Shown: in pieces, positions 53,683-64,000 of the stretch
Layout of the letters: each line of letters starts with the position of its first letter
Position numbering within the stretch: the first letter of the stretch is position 1
Position numbers and translations under genes: made by a program
The notes under the pieces: generated by a model
Databases searched by the model: none
Told to the model about the DNA's origin: nothing
What the model saw: the letters and a program-made list of their open reading frames with translations, nothing else
Origin: Drosophila miranda
Lineage: Eukaryota > Arthropoda > Insecta > Diptera > Drosophilidae
Direction of reading: 5' to 3'
NCBI RefSeq assembly: GCF_003369915.1
Contig: NC_046673.1
Coordinates: 5,688,001-5,752,000 of the forward strand
DNA length: 64,000 nt

Positions 53683-56600
53683 GTGATGTTGCTGCTGCTG
53701 TTGCTGATGCACGTGCAACTGCATCTGGCCAGGCATCTGGCCCTGGATCTGAGACTGCATCTGTGCCTGGTGGGGCGTCTCGCCTGGCTGCCCAGTTTTC
53801 TTCGCGTAGCTTGTGATGGCTGAAATGAGCTGCATCTTGTTCGTTTCCGTCCCAGGGGTTCCGGGTGTATTGGTGCCGGGTGGCGGCGGCTTCATCCTTA
53901 TGGCCAGAGGCAGATGCTTCTGCAGCACATCGTCGCTGTGCGAGGGGTCAGGTTGGTTGTGCTGCAGCTGGAGCTTCTCGTCCAGCTGGGGATGCGACTG
54001 CATGGATAGCTTCCTCTTCTGCGCCTCCCCCGACTTGAAGGACATTTTGTTGGGGGCCAGGATTTGGCCCATTCCCGGCTCAATCTGAATGGTGCTGTTG
54101 TTGTCCTGGATCTGTCTGCTCCAGCTGTTGGTTACTGCTCCCGGTCCTGCTGCACTGTGCACTGCTGCCGATGCTGCTGTTGTCTGGAGGTTGTCCGAGT
54201 TGGTGAGCGGCTTCTCGGCCTGCTCCGACAAGGGCACGCCCAGGGACTCTTGCTCCATTGCCATCGACATGGCCATGGGCATGGCCGAGGACTTGTGCTT
54301 CATCTGCAAGCTCATATCCTTAGAGGGCTTGGTGGATATGGAGATTGTCACATTCGAAACGGGAGCGGTGGCCAGCTCATACGGCGGCGGCGGCAAGAAC
54401 TCCGTCGACTTGCTGCTGGACGTGGCGGAAGACTCCGCCAGCTTCCTGTCTCCCATTGTCAGAGCAGCGTGCGTGGGCGGTGTGGATATGAACGAGGTCT
54501 CCTTGGACACAATCTGCACGGTCTGCTTCACTTGGTGTTGTGGCTGCTGCTGTTGCTGCTGCTGTTGTTGCTGCTGCATCTGCTGGGCAGCCGGGGGCGG
54601 TTGGGTGGGTGTTGGTTGTGGTAGGCCTTGGATCGAGGACTGCTGCACCACCGGCATCTGCTGCTCCAGCTCCGCTGCGGTATTGGTTGCCGGAACGGGA
54701 GCTTCAGCGGCCACAGAAGTGGGGGCGCAGACGGAGGCGGCAACAGATGGGGCGACAGACGGAGCAGCTGGCGCGGCAGACGCCGACTGCTGGCTGCCTC
54801 CATTCCCGTTTGCTACTGTGGTGGTGGTGGTAGGCGTGGCCACGGATCCGCCGCTGCTGCTGCTTACTGCCGCCGGCACGGGCGGAATGACCGGACGGGC
54901 CAACTGCGCCTCCAGGGAGCTGACTAGGCCCATGCTCGGGGCCCGCACGTTGATCACCTTGCGGGCGGACAGCGGCGCTGTGCTCGCAGCGACGTGGGCG
55001 GAGTTGATGCTGATTTGGTTGAGGTTGTGGCTGCTGCTGCTGTTCTGGAGCAGCTGCTTCAGCAGCGCGTTATTCGAGTCATCAGAGTTGGCCCGCTGGT
55101 GCTGGTTGCTGTTCGCTGCAGCTGGCACAGATGCACCGATTGTTGCTGTGGCCGCGGCTGCGGCTGTGGCTGTGGCCGTGGCCGTGGATGCAGGCGGGCC
55201 TGGAGCTGAGGTTGTGATGGCAGTCAGCGTGGTGCTGGCGTTCAGACGCTTCTCGGTCGCCACTAGGACCTCGCCCGACTGCTCGCCCGTTGGAGCCGGA
55301 GGCGGGGCGGCGGGAGCATCCTTGACTGTTGCTTCCTGCTTGACCAGCAGATTGGTCTTCGGCTCGTTGCTCATCTCATCCATCTTTGGGATTATGATCG
55401 AGAACGGCATCGGTTGCAGTGCCTCTGCCGCCGCCAGGCTTACACTCAATTTGGTGGGCGTGGTGGCCGGTGTGGTGACCACGCCCAACCCCAGTCCCAC
55501 CACGGAGGGCACCGACGTGAGCTTCAGCTGCATTGGAGCCGCGCCGGCGCCGGCGCCCGACACTGACACTGATGACGATGACGCTGACGACGAGGACGGG
55601 GATGGTTTGTCCGGATTCGGGTCCTGGTTGAGGGCGTGGTGCATCTGCAGCGCGGAACTGCTGACGGTGGTGGTGATCATCTTGGGCTTCTGCTGGGCCA
55701 TCGTCGTCTTCGACAGCACCAGAGATATGTTCTTGTTCTGAATGGAGATGATGGGCCGGGCCCCCATTCCCGGAGTGTTGATGCAGATCGTGCCCGCCGT
55801 CGACTTGGCCACAGCCTCGTTCAGTATGGCCGAGACGGATACGGAGGAGGTGCTGCTGGACATCTCAGAGCCGCTGCCGGCGGCGGATGGCGTCATTGTT
55901 ACCGTCACGGGCACCGTGCCGGTTGCCTGCGCCACGGCGGTGGCCGCACCCGCTCCCGCGCCCACTTGTATGGACTGCTGCTTGAAGATATTAAAGCTGG
56001 GCGCGCAGTTGTGACTGGCCTTGTCCAGGGGCTTTATCACGACGCTGTTGAGGTTTCCGAACTCGTCGCCGGTTCCAGAGTCCTGCGATTTGGGCTTGTT
56101 GAATATGTTCTCACTGTAAGTTATCTTGTGGCCGGCCAACCGGGTGGCTGGATTGCGACAGGAGTTGGCATTGACATTGACATTGACGCTGACTCCCGCC
56201 TCGTGGGCCGTGTCGCCAATCTCGGAGGCGTCGTGCAGCTTCTCCTTAACCATGGAAAACGTTTGGTTGGGATTCGAGGTGGTTATCGAAACAATGCTGG
56301 CCGTGGCAGGGGCCAGGCTGCCGCTGTTCACCTGTTGGGCCTGCTGCTGGACCTGCAACTGCTGGACCTGGTGCTGGTGCTGCTGCTGGATCTGCAGGGA
56401 CATCTTCTTGCCGACCACCTTGGCGGCGACTATTTTGGTGTTGGCAGGCTTGATCTGCAGGCCCGAGAAGGAAACGATTGTGGTGGGGTTCTTGGGCACG
56501 CGCTTGATCAGCTTCGTGTAGTTGAGGTGCTGCTGCTGGTGCTGGTGCGCCGCACTCTGCTGCCCGGACGGAGCACTGGCCACGGCGGTCACCTGGCCGG

Positions 56601-57861
56601 GCTGCATGATCTGCTTGCTCTCGACGATGGTGGCGCCACCGGCGGTAGCCGCCCCACTAGCACTCATTAGCAGCGGCACGGAGATCGTCTTGTTGCCGAT
56701 GGAAACCTTGGCCGTCGTCTGGGTGACCTCCGACAGCTTCTTCGCGTTCACCACCAGCTGGGTGGCCTTCATCTTGGACTGAATGTTTACGCGGTTCAGG
56801 AGCGTGGGCTGGTGGGTTACTTGCTGGCTGCTGGCGGTCGTCGCATTGAATATATTGTAGTTGGCCTGCACCGACTTCTGGTTCATTATAGTGGTCCCTC
56901 CCACGCCTGGTCCTGATCCGCCTCCATTGTTCGCATTCAGTATTATCGTAGACGTTGTGGATGAGCTGACGGTCACGGGGGCGACTGCGGATGTGATCAC
57001 CGCGGCAACGGAGGCGCCGGAGGAGGCAGAGGCCGACGCGATGGTTGAGTTTTCGGGCACCACCTTTTGTTCAGTTGCCGAGGACGGCAGTAGGGCGTAG
57101 TCCAGCTCCTCGGCAGCTGGCAACGCTGTTTTGTTGGCCAGCTCGACATGCTCGGCTCCTCCACTCGGCTCGATGGAAATAGTGGAGGCCGTCGAGGAGG
57201 AAGAAGATGCGGACGACGGACAGACGGCCTCCTTTTTGGTAAAGCTTGTAAAACCTGCAAGCGTGTTTTGAAACAATTGGTTATTCATCGATGCCAAGGG
57301 ATGCCACGGGTTGAATTGAAATATGTTTGCTAGTTCATACTCACTCTGCTTTTGGCTGCCGTCGAGCGCTTCTTCAGGCTTTATTGCACTCATTTCAGCG
57401 TTGGCTCCAAAGTTACATACTATAATCTTATCCTCGCGCGGATCCCAGGCATTCTCGGTGCCGACTTGATCCACTTTCGGGTGTTGCTCAACTGCAGACT
57501 TTTCGGAAGCAGCGGATGTTTGTTTTGAGGCTGCAGCTGTTGATTGGAATGCCAATGACGGGGCTTGGACGGACCCTCCTGGAACAGCACGTTGCTGTTG
57601 TCGATGGTGCTGGTGGTGTTTCTGTTGCTGTTGTAGCTGTTGTTGTTTGGCGGGCAAACTAGTCGAGGGCGGGCAAAGCAGCAATTCGGTTTTGAGTTTC
57701 TTGCGATTCGGATCCTCGGTATCGTCGATGCTGGTGCGCTTCTGTATATTGATTGCATTAAAATTTAGCGCTGCGGTTGCAGATGTTACACGTTCGGGTT
57801 TTGCCTTTTCGGCGGCAGCAGCCGCAGCAGCAAGCGATGTTGTCACTTTCGATATATTCAT
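49729..57861 (-). CDS. trr: Trithorax-related histone H3K4 methyltransferase (KMT2C/D family)
   Basis: Seven coding exons (minus): 57345-57861, 51622-57254, 50996-51541, 50335-50930, 50138-50267, 49892-50074 and 49729-49821; about 2565 residues. The ATG at 57861 (MNISKVTTS) is chosen over an upstream TTG. The N-terminal two thirds are low-complexity with polyQ and polyA tracts and an LKQLL nuclear-receptor box. An extended PHD follows ([10 protein letters not shown], then [20 protein letters not shown]), FYRN ([14 protein letters not shown]), FYRC ([10 protein letters not shown] region), and SET with NHSCNPN, GEELSYDY and post-[16 protein letters not shown], all intact. Trr places H3K4me1 at enhancers and co-activates the ecdysone receptor. 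As in other flies the N-terminal PHD cluster is absent; it is a separate gene (cmi/Lpt). Confidence 0.95.
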
Positions 57862-58703
57862 AACAAACAAGTGGACACTGGACAGAGTCAGTCGCTAGCA
57901 ATGAATGCTGGATCAGCTTAAATTTCGTGCTAAATACATACAGAAAATGTTTTAAAACATGCACTATTTGGACAAAAATATTTTCGTGTATGCAGTAGCA
58001 GTGTATCCTAAACTTTTAGCTAGTGAAAATACATGAAAAAAATACCACGAAATATACAAAATACAGGGTTGAGTTTTTCGATAACAATAAGTACACACTT
58101 ACCAGCTGTGCTGTAGCCAGTGCTACCATAAATAGTCTGAAAATGAACTTCCAAAAAAAAAAAAACAATTTAAATTAAATGAATTTAATTTAAATTAAAA
58201 TCAAATTAATTTAAAATAACTAAGAATAAATGAAGACCTATTTTTAGAATAAAAAACAATTTTTTTTATTTAAAAAAACATGTCAATGGTTCTGATCAGC
58301 CATCGTTTGGTCGTTTTTTTTCTTATTTCAAAATAAATTTAATAGAAAATGATTCTGCTTCCGGCTTCATGAAAGTAGGGAAAATTTTTTCTTTAGAAAC
58401 ATTTTTATTGTTTTACTGTTTAAAAACAATATAAATCGTTTCGTCTCAATTGAGACAATATTGATGTCGAATTTTGTATTTCTATCTGCACGGAACTGTC
58501 TGGCAACGCTTGTCTGAAACGAGAACTCCAAACCATCTGAATCCACTTCCGAGTTGAAATGCATAAGAAACGTAAGGCACAGTCAATACCTCAAGACTTG
58601 GTGCAATTCTTTTTTTTATAGCCTAGGGAAAAGGATATAGAGTTATTTAATTTAAGTAAATATAGTATTAGCTAGGAGCAACAGGACAAATCATTTTGGC
58701 AGT
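57862..58703. other. trr 5' UTR/promoter side and AT-rich spacer
   Basis: Very AT-rich with long A and T runs (58156-58165, 58261-58276, 58609-58618). A 65-codon minus-strand frame (58367-58564) has no recognisable domain and is probably fortuitous. Confidence 0.4.
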
Positions 58704-59203
58704 GTTGTGGTCATGTACGCCAACCACTGTGTGGGCATTGCTACGGACCGAGCGAGCTCTATTTTGTGGGATCGAAGGTTTTTGAAACAAGAGATTCTTG
58801 TTGAAAGTGGACCAGATGACTAAATTCTCATTCTCTACAGGACCCAAAAATGATATTATTGCTGTGCGCTATCGCTGGAAGATCCGCGAGTAAATTTTCT
58901 TGTACGAACAACGCAAACAGTACCAAGTCCACTGCATTGTTGCTGGTCTCCAACCAGGGGAGCACAGTGGAGCCGTTTGTTTCGACCGTGGATCTAATTG
59001 GAATCCCAAATAAAATTGACAACTTCGTTGCAGTTGGAAAGCGCAGCCCGTAGATTCATATAATCTGCGAGGATCTGTGGAGACCAATGCTAAAACCAAG
59101 GGATTTGCTGCAGATAATTTTCACGGCCACTCTGATGGGCTCCGTCTTTAAAGCACCCAAGGCTTCATTTGCTTACGTTGTTGAAAACACACAAGATTAC
59201 AGA
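58704..59203 (+). pseudogene. Decayed paralogue of proteasome subunit beta-3 (PSMB3/Prosbeta3)
   Basis: Translating across frames gives an ordered series resembling beta-3: NHCVGIATDR (mature N-terminal region), PKNDIIAVRYRWKIRE, VAGLQPG / STVEPFVSTVDLIGIPNK, then CEDLWRPMLKPRDLLQIIF and FAYVVE near the end. Several stops (for example TAA after KIRE near 58893, and TAG at 59050) and frame changes separate them. No matching intact gene is in the window, so this is a relocated or retroposed copy that has decayed, possibly once a testis-type paralogue. Intron-like gaps (CTCTACAG near 58840) suggest it may not be a simple retrocopy. Confidence 0.65.
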
Positions 59204-59451
59204 TGACATCTTACATCTGTTTTAAATATCACAACGATATTTTGCAGTTTATTGTATTCTTACAGAGACCAAGAATAGGTATCAGGATCGAGATATATGT
59301 ATATATGCAAGATACCAATCATATTCATTAATATGTCTAAAACATATCAATTTGAGAAAAGGTCTTTATTAATTACGTTTTATCTCCATATCTTCATATT
59401 AAACGAGGGGGAACGTTGTGAGTTGCTGCGTACACCGCAACTCTACAGTTA
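59204..59451. other. Spacer between beta-3 relic and DINE-1-like repeat
   Basis: AT-rich, no coding or RNA signal seen. Confidence 0.4.
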
Positions 59452-60250
59452 CACCCGATACTAAGTCAGTATGGCTCTCCTCCGGCAGACGCCGCTAATA
59501 TTAAACGACACGACAAAGAGTGCGTGCGAGAGAGACAGAAAATCAGTCTGAGCGTGACGTCGGGCGCTGCGTAGCCACTGCAAATTGATTTGTTCCTTTT
59601 GGCTATAAAAATGATCTGATCTGATCCAGATTCAGCAATCTGATAGATATGGTCATTATCTATGATTCTGCGTTTTTAGTTTTCTCGAATCTGCAATATT
59701 GTGGATGCAACAGATTAGATAGATATGGTCATTATCTATGATTCTGCGTTTTTAGTTTTCTCGAATCTGCAATATTGTGGATGCAACAGATTTTCGTTCT
59801 TTGTGGGGGCGCAAGAGGGTAGGGCGAAATTTTGAGATACACGTTTTATAGTGACATCTTAAAGGAGTGTGTGTACCAAATTTGGTTACTCTAGCCTTAA
59901 TAGCCTCTGAGATTTGTGGATGCCTCAGATTTTCGTCCTTTGTGGGGGCGGAAGTGGGCGGGGCAAAGTTTTGAAATATTCTTGTAGCAGTGACATATCA
60001 CAGAAGTCTGGATCCAAAACATCGTTACTCTCGCTCTTATAGTCTTTGAGCACTAGGCGCTAATAGGGACGGACAGACGGACAGACGGACGGACGGACAG
60101 ACAGACAGGGCTCAATCGACTCGGCTATTGATGCTGATCAAGAATATATATACTTTATGGGGTCGGAAACGATTCCTTCTGGACGTTACACACATCCATT
60201 TTCACCACAAATCTAATATACCCCATTACTCATTTTGAGTATCGGGTATA
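59452..60250 (+). repeat. DINE-1/mini-me-like interspersed repeat, copy 2
   Basis: Bounded by ACACCCGATACTAAGTC and GAGTATCGGGTATA, an inverted pair. It contains the proto-microsatellite GGACAGACGGACAGACGGAC (about 60065-60110) and the AATATATATACTTTATGG core typical of mini-me/DINE-1. A block of about 75 bases (GATAGATATGGTCATTATC ... GGATGCAACAGATT) is tandemly duplicated at about 59641-59790. Confidence 0.75.
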
Positions 60251-60289
60251 ATTAACGAAATAGGGTTTACAAAGGCTATACACGCATCA

Positions 60290-60960
60290 TGTCTCCAAAT
60301 ACCAGCAACACTGCGGCTGTTTTTTTGTTGAACTATTGCCTTGCCTTGCCTTTAGCCAAAATACAATAAAAGCAAGGACTAAAAACTAGCCAATCTTGTT
60401 CAACGGAATCTCTAAATTGAGCAATATGAACGACTGTCTCTTTCTTTTTCTTGTTTTGACCTACTTCGCTAAAACCTTTTTTTGTTTGACCTTTTTTAGA
60501 CAAGATCAAATAAAAGCAAGTATTTAGAATAAGCCGGTTAAGTAAAAAATTGATTCATAAGTCGTATAAAATTATGTGAGCATGGCAAAATGTTTTATCT
60601 AGCTAATAATATTCGACGGAATATCAAAATTTAACAATAGGAACGACTATCCTCTTTCGTTTTTTTTACCATTTCTGCTAAAACCTCTTTTTACGCAAAA
60701 TGCTATAAAAGCAAGTGTTTAAAATAAACCAGTCAATTAGAAAATATATTCACTAATCGGATAAAATTATGTGGGCATGGCCAAATGTTCTATATAGCTA
60801 GTAATATTCCACGAAATATCAAAAACGAGGAATAGTTAAAATATAACAACTTGCATTCGTCACTATTTACGGTATATTTTTTAAGTGAGACGGTATATTT
60901 TGGTATATTTTTTAGAGTCGGACTGTATATTTTAACGATAAATCCGCGGTCACACTGCAC
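60290..60960 (+). repeat. Upstream repeat cassette of mRpL16, partly tandem
   Basis: A degenerate unit of about 180-200 bases (GAGCAATA.GAACGAC, CGCTAAAACC, AATAAAAGCAAG, ATTCA..AATCGGATAAAA, ATGTG.GCATGGC, CGA.GGAATATC) is present about two to three times. The last unit continues into GGTATATTTT repeats and the core promoter. The whole is related to 44140-44660 upstream of WDR18. Confidence 0.7.
60948..60957 (+). promoter_or_regulatory. Core-promoter Motif 1 (M1BP type) of mRpL16
   Basis: GGTCACACTG matches the consensus of Drosophila Motif 1 (YGGTCACACTR) and lies 57 bases before the start codon, the expected place for a TATA-less housekeeping promoter. Confidence 0.75.
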
Positions 60961-61013
60961 ACTTACATCTCGAACCAGCACATTATTGTTAAAAAAATTA
61001 AATCAAATAAGAA

Positions 61014-61853
61014 ATGTGGAGCGTGAAAACAGTCACACAGCTATTCAAAAACAGTCTGTCAAGTAAGCGCATATTCTCTAGACCTGACCTTGCAATCAAG
61101 TCATTCGAAATTTCAGCAGGCAATTTCGCAGCCATCAACACAGCCGGCCTCAAGTATTTTGCTCCTCCAATCAAATATCAAAGTAAGTTTAGAGCTCGTA
61201 GAAAAGCAAGAACTTATTTACTTTTCTTTCAATCAGATGTTGAGCAGCCAGAACGTCCCAAACTGCGGATCATGGAACGCATGCCGCAGCTGCCACCTAA
61301 CCTACGTCCGCCCAAAATGCAGAAGCGCTTACGCTACATGCGTGGCCCAGAACCTGTCCACAACTCTCTTCTCCACAAGCAGTACGCGATAGTAGCCACT
61401 GGCGGCGGTCGCCTGCGCTGGGGCCACTATGAGATGATGCGTCTTACGATCGGTCGGAAGATGAACGTCCAAACAATGTTTGCTACATGGCGCGTGCCCG
61501 CCCCCTGGCAACCCATCACAAAGAAGGGCCAGGGCCAGCGCATGGGCGGCGGTAAGGGTGCCATCGATCATTATGTAACGCCCATTAGGGCAGGTCGTGT
61601 TATAGTCGAAATAGCTGGAAAATGCGAATTTGTCGAAGTAAAGGGATTCCTGCAGCAAGTCGCCAACCAACTGCCATTCCAGGCGACGGTAGTCTCCCAG
61701 GCGATGCTCGACGAGAGGCTGGCCGAGGAGGAGCATCACGCCCGCGAAAATCAAAACCCATTCACCATGAAATACGTCATTCAAAACAATCTGAATGGTT
61801 GCCATCGGTGGCTTTCTCCCGTAGATCACAAGTGGTTCGGCAAGCACTTGTAG
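61014..61853 (+). CDS. mRpL16: Mitochondrial ribosomal protein L16 (uL16m)
   Basis: Two coding exons, 61014-61182 and 61237-61853, around a 54-base intron (GTAAGT...ATCAG) that is in frame and stop-free; spliced length is 261 residues. The basic Ser-rich N-terminus is a mitochondrial targeting peptide. The uL16 core is clear: KQYAIVATGGGRLRWGHYEM, RKMNVQTMFATWRVPAPWQP, KKGQGQRMGGGKGAIDHYV and AGRVIVEIAGKCEF. It is part of the mitoribosome large subunit near the tRNA-binding region. The promoter carries Motif 1 and the shared repeat cassette; an AATAAA follows the stop at about 61888. Confidence 0.93.
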   Translation: MWSVKTVTQLFKNSLSSKRIFSRPDLAIKSFEISAGNFAAINTAGLKYFAPPIKYQSKFRARRKARTYLLFFQSDVEQPERPKLRIMERMPQLPPNLRPPKMQKRLRYMRGPEPVHNSLLHKQYAIVATGGGRLRWGHYEMMRLTIGRKMNVQTMFATWRVPAPWQPITKKGQGQRMGGGKGAIDHYVTPIRAGRVIVEIAGKCEFVEVKGFLQQVANQLPFQATVVSQAMLDERLAEEEHHARENQNPFTMKYVIQNNLNGCHRWLSPVDHKWFGKHL

Positions 61854-62323
61854 GTCGCTCTAACCAAACTGATCCGTTTACGGATCCAATAAAAAAACGA
61901 ACAGCTGTTGATTTGTTAAACCCCCATGTGTCTACCTGGGAATTGTTGGGATTCCCGCCCACCGCAACTCACTTCAAAAGAGAAAGAATGGAGGAATTTG
62001 GGGAAATGTACGAGTTCTATTGCAAACATTTGTTTAATTTTCCATTTCTTGTATGTGGATAATATGTAATAATATGTTTTATGTTTCATGCCGTTGCAGT
62101 TGTATTATAATTAATATATATGTTTATGTATGTGTGTGGTAATAGCCTTCTTCCACTGGGCCATCTCGTCTCGGAGTCGCCCTCTTTGCTCGGGGCCGTG
62201 TGTACCATTGTCTTATCATCGTTGTGGGCACTGGCGTGCCCGTGCTTACGGACCAGGGGAAGAGGGCAGTAAATGTCGATTTATGTGTGTGGAATTCGAG
62301 AGGATCGAATTTTAGCTTGTCGT
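61854..62323. other. mRpL16 3' flank and arm 3' UTR
   Basis: Converging 3' ends. The plus strand has a poly(A) signal near 61888. No gene seen; longer reading frames here are extensions of mRpL16 in other frames. Confidence 0.5.
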
Positions 62324-62598
62324 CTAACAGTCGGTATCGTACCAGGCAGCCAAGTTATTGTTGTCGTTGGGTGGCGTCGGCATGGCATCCAAGTCAAAGT
62401 TCAATGCACCGGCATCGATCTCGCCGACGTCCATGTCCATGGAATAGGGCGATGTTGGTGCCCCGCTGGGTGGGACGACAGCACCGCCGCCGGCGCTAGC
62501 ACTGTTAACACCTCCGCTATTGCCAGTAGCGCCGCCACCGCCCACCGGGCTGCTGATCTCCAGACCCTGCATCGAATCTATTGGTAGAGTATCATATC
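62324..62598 (-). CDS. arm: Armadillo (beta-catenin), last coding exon only
   Basis: 275 bases from an acceptor (TTCGCAG at 62599-62605, plus strand CTGCGAA) to the TAG at 62324-62326, about 90 residues. The end is [12 protein letters not shown], corresponding to the C-terminus of Drosophila Armadillo (vertebrate beta-catenin ends AWFDTDL). Upstream are [29 protein letters not shown] and [13 protein letters not shown], the C-terminal transactivation region; a Gly/Ala-rich stretch separates them. The armadillo repeats and N-terminus lie beyond the right edge of the window. In D. melanogaster, skipping of C-terminal sequence makes a neural isoform, so this exon may be alternatively used. arm and trr are near neighbours on the D. 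melanogaster X. Confidence 0.88.
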
Positions 62599-64000
62599 CT
62601 GCGAACAAGCGATAGGGAGAGACAGAGAAAATGAACAAAAGTTAGATTAGTGCGATTGCCCCCTGCAAAGATCCTCCCAAAAACTATTAGCTAAACGTCA
62701 ACACAAGGAAAACACATAAATCAGCCGTTCCCCAATCATTTTCCACCAAGTGGCGTCAACTACGGCAGCAATTCCCATTCGTTTGGAGCTTATGACCCAT
62801 CTGCATGCACATCGCTTATATAAACTAAGGACTATACATGAACATAGTACGTGTGTGTATAGATAGATTGAGTATATGAGTTTATAGCTAATTTAAAAAT
62901 GCTACTTCGGGCTACTTAACATGCAAAATGAACCAGACTGAACCGAACTAAAGGGCGGGCATTCTCCGGACAACGTCATACGCTGCATATTGCATTATCG
63001 AACGAAAGCAAACTCAAGGAACGTAAATTAATCAAGGGCAAATCAAGGGAAAATAAGTTTTAAAGTATTAATGAAAAATAGATTCTGCTTCCTCAGTCAA
63101 CCAACAGCCGCTGTAACGCACCTAGAATCCATGGAAAATTTATGAAGAAAGAGAAAATATGAAAGATAGTCCTAGCACGGCAGGCAGATCCTGTCAGTTG
63201 TTGTGTGTTGGTGGGTGTACCTACAAAAGTGCGTGTGAGGTGCGAACATAGTTATATATGTATGAAATATGCACATGTCCGGGGTCCCTAAGCCTTAAAG
63301 GTTGATAATCAAAGGAAACAGCCATACATATTGCATGTATTGTACGTATGTAATGCGCTTGCTGCGTTAAAAATCGTATATTTTGCTCTAGCTGCTTTCG
63401 CTTGGGCCAAGACTGAGAGATCGAGAGAGATCCTGGTCGGACACGGGAAAGAAAAAAGCTCAGTGTCGTTTAGTTTAAGAAATGAAAATCTGATTGAAGA
63501 ATTGCAAGGCAGAAAAGGGGGCAGGGGATTGGGTATGCTATTCCGATTGCGGGAGGGTGGGGGGGGACACAAACGAAACTTATTTCCATCGCATGCAGCG
63601 ATTGACTGGGACTGGGACTGGGACGATTGGGGGTGGACAACGAGACATGTTAGCAGGGTGGGTGGAGTGGAGATCACATTGAATAATATTGTAATTGGAG
63701 GAGTCTTCAAAGTTGAAACGAACTTAACTTTAGCATCGATTATTCATATGTTATATGTAATTTAGTTTAATTGATGAACTGACACGATTACGATTAAATG
63801 CACAATATGCATGTAATAAATGTGTGGATGGTGAGGGCGGGGCTAGGGGTGGAGGTGGAGGCAGGTCTGGACTTGCTGCTGCTTGCTGTGTGAACACTTT
63901 TGATTATTCTCCTTCATTTTGGTGCGGGGGTGACACAAAGGGTAAAGGGTAAAGTGGGGCGGGGGCGGGGGGTCTCGGAACGGTGTTTCCTTATGCATAT
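62599..64000. other. Intron of arm (no exon seen), with G-rich plus-strand tracts
   Basis: Upstream of the last arm exon no further exon is recognisable, so at least 1.4 kb is intron. G-rich runs occur at 63517-63570, 63836-63872 and 63955-63972 on the plus strand (C-rich in the arm transcript). Confidence 0.5.

Noticed and set aside
54089-55741. 550-codon plus-strand open frame rich in Cys, Val and Ala
   Set aside because: It is the antisense shadow of the low-complexity trr exon; composition follows the CAG/GCC-rich coding strand and no domain is visible.
58367-58564. Possible 65-residue gene upstream of the beta-3 relic
   Set aside because: No domain, AT-driven Lys/Phe/Ile composition, and no supporting promoter or splice signals.
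60060-60115. GGAC/GACA simple repeat as a possible regulatory array
   Set aside because: It is the usual proto-microsatellite inside mini-me/DINE-1-type repeats.
61622-62062. 146-codon frame overlapping the end of mRpL16
   Set aside because: Shifted frame of mRpL16 that runs on into the 3' UTR; no recognisable protein.
1-64000. CRISPR arrays, bacterial operons, tRNA or rRNA genes
   Set aside because: None seen. The only tRNA-like matches are primer-binding sites of retrotransposons; repeated units are LTRs, DINE-1 repeats and promoter cassettes.

Overview
The window is animal nuclear DNA from a Drosophila-type fly. Short introns (about 51-90 nt), DINE-1/mini-me repeats, insect errantiviruses and clear fly orthologues (trr, arm, CCT6, Ubc7, mRpL16) all point that way. 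arm and trr sit close together near the tip of the X in D. melanogaster, so this is probably Muller element A. I cannot name the species; the obscura group is possible but unproven.

The left part (1-35.4 kb) is a nest of transposable elements. A LOA/R1-like non-LTR element (minus strand, truncated by the window edge) abuts a broken errantivirus-type LTR retrotransposon (copy 1, plus strand, 3260-7961). That copy lies tail-to-tail with a second copy (minus strand, 7962-34258). Copy 2 is interrupted twice: by a CR1-like non-LTR element (8828-13382) in its RNase H region, and by a 17.3-kb array (15119-32376) in its protease. The array holds two complete internal regions and three 1.86-kb LTRs of a Ty3/gypsy element with a tRNA-Lys primer site (Osvaldo/Ulysses-like), flanked by a 4-bp AATC target duplication. 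Sequence variants in the three LTRs show that it arose by unequal crossing-over between the two LTRs of one insertion. Its Gag starts with a RING-H2 finger and has a canonical A AAA AAC slippery site at the gag/pro boundary in one copy. Repeat fragments follow up to 35.6 kb.

The right part (36-64 kb) is compact and gene-dense: CCT6 (chaperonin), an inositol-polyphosphate 5-phosphatase, Ubc7/UBE2G2 (ERAD), a WDR18 homologue (ribosome biogenesis), a BBLN/UPF0184 small coiled-coil protein, a COA8 homologue (cytochrome oxidase assembly), trr (H3K4 methyltransferase), a decayed proteasome beta-3 paralogue, a DINE-1 copy, mRpL16, and the last coding exon of armadillo. These genes are mostly housekeeping and not an operon. 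Two of them, WDR18 and mRpL16, share a dispersed repeat cassette directly upstream.

Exon boundaries were placed by eye from splice signals, reading frame and remembered protein families. No search or alignment was run.
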